Shown here: positions 62,976 to 64,000 of the stretch, piece after piece
Numbering within the stretch: position 1 is the stretch's first letter
Layout of the letters: every line of letters starts with the position of its first letter
Source of the DNA: Burkholderiales bacterium
GTDB taxonomy: Bacteria > Pseudomonadota > Gammaproteobacteria > Burkholderiales > Burkholderiaceae_C
Assembly: GCA_021414305.1 (NCBI GenBank)
Contig: JAIOOS010000006.1
Span: 124,001-188,000 of the forward strand
Length of the DNA stretch: 64,000 nt
Reading direction: 5' to 3'
The notes under the pieces: model-generated
What the model saw: only the letters and a program-made list of their open reading frames with translations
What the model was told of the DNA's origin: nothing
Database searches by the model: none
Program-made: the position numbers and the translations under genes

Positions 62976-63635
62976 ATGTCCGACCAGCAAGAGGAGTCGC
63001 GAGCGATCCAGCTCAAGGACGAGCTCCTTGCCCGACTCTCGCACGACCTGCGCACGCCGCTGAGCGCCATTCTCGGCTGGGCCAAGGCCCTGCAGGTGAA
63101 GCGCGGCGACCCGGCGGCACTGGAGCGCGGCCTCGACGCGATCTCGCGCAACGCCGCCACCCAGGCGCGCCTGCTCGACGAGCTGCTCGCGATGAACCAG
63201 ATCCTCTCCGGCACGCTCGTCCTCGAGCCGCGGCCGGTGGCCTTCGCCGCGGTCGTGGCCGCGGCGATCGACACGATCCGGGCCGCGGCCGAAGCCAGGG
63301 AGCTGCGCCTCGAGACGCCGTTCGATCCGCCCGCTCTCACCGTCTCCGGCGACCCCGATCGGCTGCAACAGGTGGTCGTCAACCTGCTGACCCACGCGGT
63401 CGCGTCGAGCCCGCCCGGCGGCCGGATCGAGGTCTTGCTGCGCCGCGACGAGCGCCAGCTCGAGCTGACCGTGCGCGACGAGGGCAGCGGCGGCGCGGCC
63501 CTGCCGGGCGGCCTCGAGCTCGACCTGGCGATCGCCGGCAAGCTGGTCGAGCTGCATGGCGGCAGCATCGAGGCGGCGAGCCCGGGGCCGGGCGCCGGCA
63601 TGTCGCACATGGTGCGCCTGCCGCTTTCCGGCTAG
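62976..63635 (+). CDS. short sensor-less histidine kinase
   Basis: A 219-residue protein with only a dimerisation/phosphoacceptor domain (H-box RLSHDLRTPLSAILGWAKAL) and an ATP-binding domain. The N-box reads NLLTHAVASS, so the second conserved Asn is replaced by His; the G1-like motif RDEGSGG is present. The region between them is shortened. There is no sensor or membrane helix, so input must come from another protein. Divergent from the single-domain receiver. ATP binding may be impaired by the N-box change. Confidence 0.87.
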   Translation: MSDQQEESRAIQLKDELLARLSHDLRTPLSAILGWAKALQVKRGDPAALERGLDAISRNAATQARLLDELLAMNQILSGTLVLEPRPVAFAAVVAAAIDTIRAAAEARELRLETPFDPPALTVSGDPDRLQQVVVNLLTHAVASSPPGGRIEVLLRRDERQLELTVRDEGSGGAALPGGLELDLAIAGKLVELHGGSIEAASPGPGAGMSHMVRLPLSG

Positions 63636-63638
63636 CGC

Positions 63639-64000
63639 CTAGAACTTGCCGTGGTCCAGGTAGGCCTGCTGCGGGTCCACCCCGGAAAGGATCGCGGCGC
63701 GCACCTTGTCCTCGGTGCTCATCGCCGCCAGCGCGTCGCTCACCACACCTTCGGCGATCTCGCCGGGGATGACGACGATGCCATCGCAGTCGGCGAGCAC
63801 GTAGTCGCCGGGGCGCACCACGACCTGGCCGTAGCTGATCGGCTCGTCGTAGGCCACCGGCACCCAGGCGCCGACGATGTCGCGCGGCGTCGCCTTGTCG
63901 CAGAACACGGGAAAGCCGATCTTGCGGATGAAGCCGGTGTCGCGGCAGCCGCCGTCGACGATGTAGCCGCGCACGCCGCGAAACTGCAGCGTCTCGGCCG
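63639..64000 (-). CDS. RraA-family protein (HMG/CHA aldolase or RNase-regulator-like), 5' end outside the window
   Basis: The last 120 residues of an RraA-like protein. The family signature VDGGCRDTGFIRKIGFPVF is present, followed by PRDIVGAWVPV and GDYVLADCDGIVVIP. Such proteins are either 4-hydroxy-4-methyl-2-oxoglutarate aldolases or regulators of RNase E; in soil Burkholderiales, members near transport genes are usually annotated as aldolases. The start lies beyond position 64000. Convergent with the histidine-kinase gene (3 bp apart). Confidence 0.88.
   Translation of the reverse strand, partial: AETLQFRGVRGYIVDGGCRDTGFIRKIGFPVFCDKATPRDIVGAWVPVAYDEPISYGQVVVRPGDYVLADCDGIVVIPGEIAEGVVSDALAAMSTEDKVRAAILSGVDPQQAYLDHGKF

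Overview
The window is GC-rich (about 70 % G+C) chromosomal DNA from what looks like a betaproteobacterium of the order Burkholderiales. This is inferred from the dapF–DUF484–xerC cluster near an LpxL acyltransferase and metK, from PEP-CTERM sorting tails, from TRAP and dipeptide transporters, and from lipoproteins of the C-G-G-G-G-S type. Coding density is high. I see no rRNA, tRNA, CRISPR array, insertion sequence or prophage.

Layout. 0–4.8 kb: minus-strand operon for a dipeptide-type ABC transporter with an M81 (MlrC-like) peptidase and a DAO-type FAD oxidoreductase, probably for uptake and breakdown of unusual or D-amino-acid peptides. 5–7.2 kb: a small secreted beta-rich protein 39 bp upstream of a bacterial OGT-type glycosyltransferase. 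7.2–12.3 kb: a 24-residue membrane peptide, secreted proteins, a GDSL hydrolase, a YchJ protein, a PEP-CTERM protein and a serine-hydrolase lipoprotein. 12.3–13.8 kb: a GST–ArsR–AHSA1 operon coupled by ATGA overlaps. 13.9–19.1 kb: peptidase E, diguanylate cyclase, SYLF lipoprotein, alpha/beta hydrolase, and an ECF sigma factor with a membrane partner. 19.1–21.3 kb: a 734-residue repeat protein of unknown role. 21.4–26 kb: TRAP transporter plus phytanoyl-CoA-type dioxygenase, divergent from an IclR regulator. 26–32.4 kb: two hydrolases, then a divergent cbb3-type oxidase operon (CcoN with an N-terminal extension, CcoO, a monohaem cytochrome c, SCO and a membrane protein). 32.4–38.5 kb: EF-G2-like GTPase, two ankyrin proteins, a Tat-type lipoprotein and a small zinc ribbon. 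38.6–42 kb: a large SARP/BTAD ATPase regulator. 42–49 kb: glmS, an Lrp-type regulator, RlmI-like methyltransferase and a TPR lipoprotein. 49–62.5 kb: xerC, DUF484, dapF and lpxL, separated from metK by a SARP-like regulator, a 55-residue PEP-CTERM peptide and a sigma factor/Ser-Thr kinase/NHL-lipoprotein group. 62.5–64 kb: a divergent response regulator and sensor-less histidine kinase, and the end of an RraA-family gene.

The most interesting signal is a recurring promoter architecture. GTGACGC-N4-(G/A)TGACGC is followed exactly 9 nt later by a -10-like hexamer. It occurs upstream of the PEP-CTERM gene (11.1 kb), the Tat lipoprotein (38.3 kb) and the zinc-ribbon gene (38.5 kb), with a weaker copy before a secreted protein (45.95 kb). 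Heptamers at 11-bp pitch next to the -10 box are the known layout for SARP and PhoB activators, and a SARP-type regulator lies beside two of the sites. I propose a small SARP-controlled envelope regulon. The second notable unit is the OGT-type glycosyltransferase with a candidate secreted substrate.
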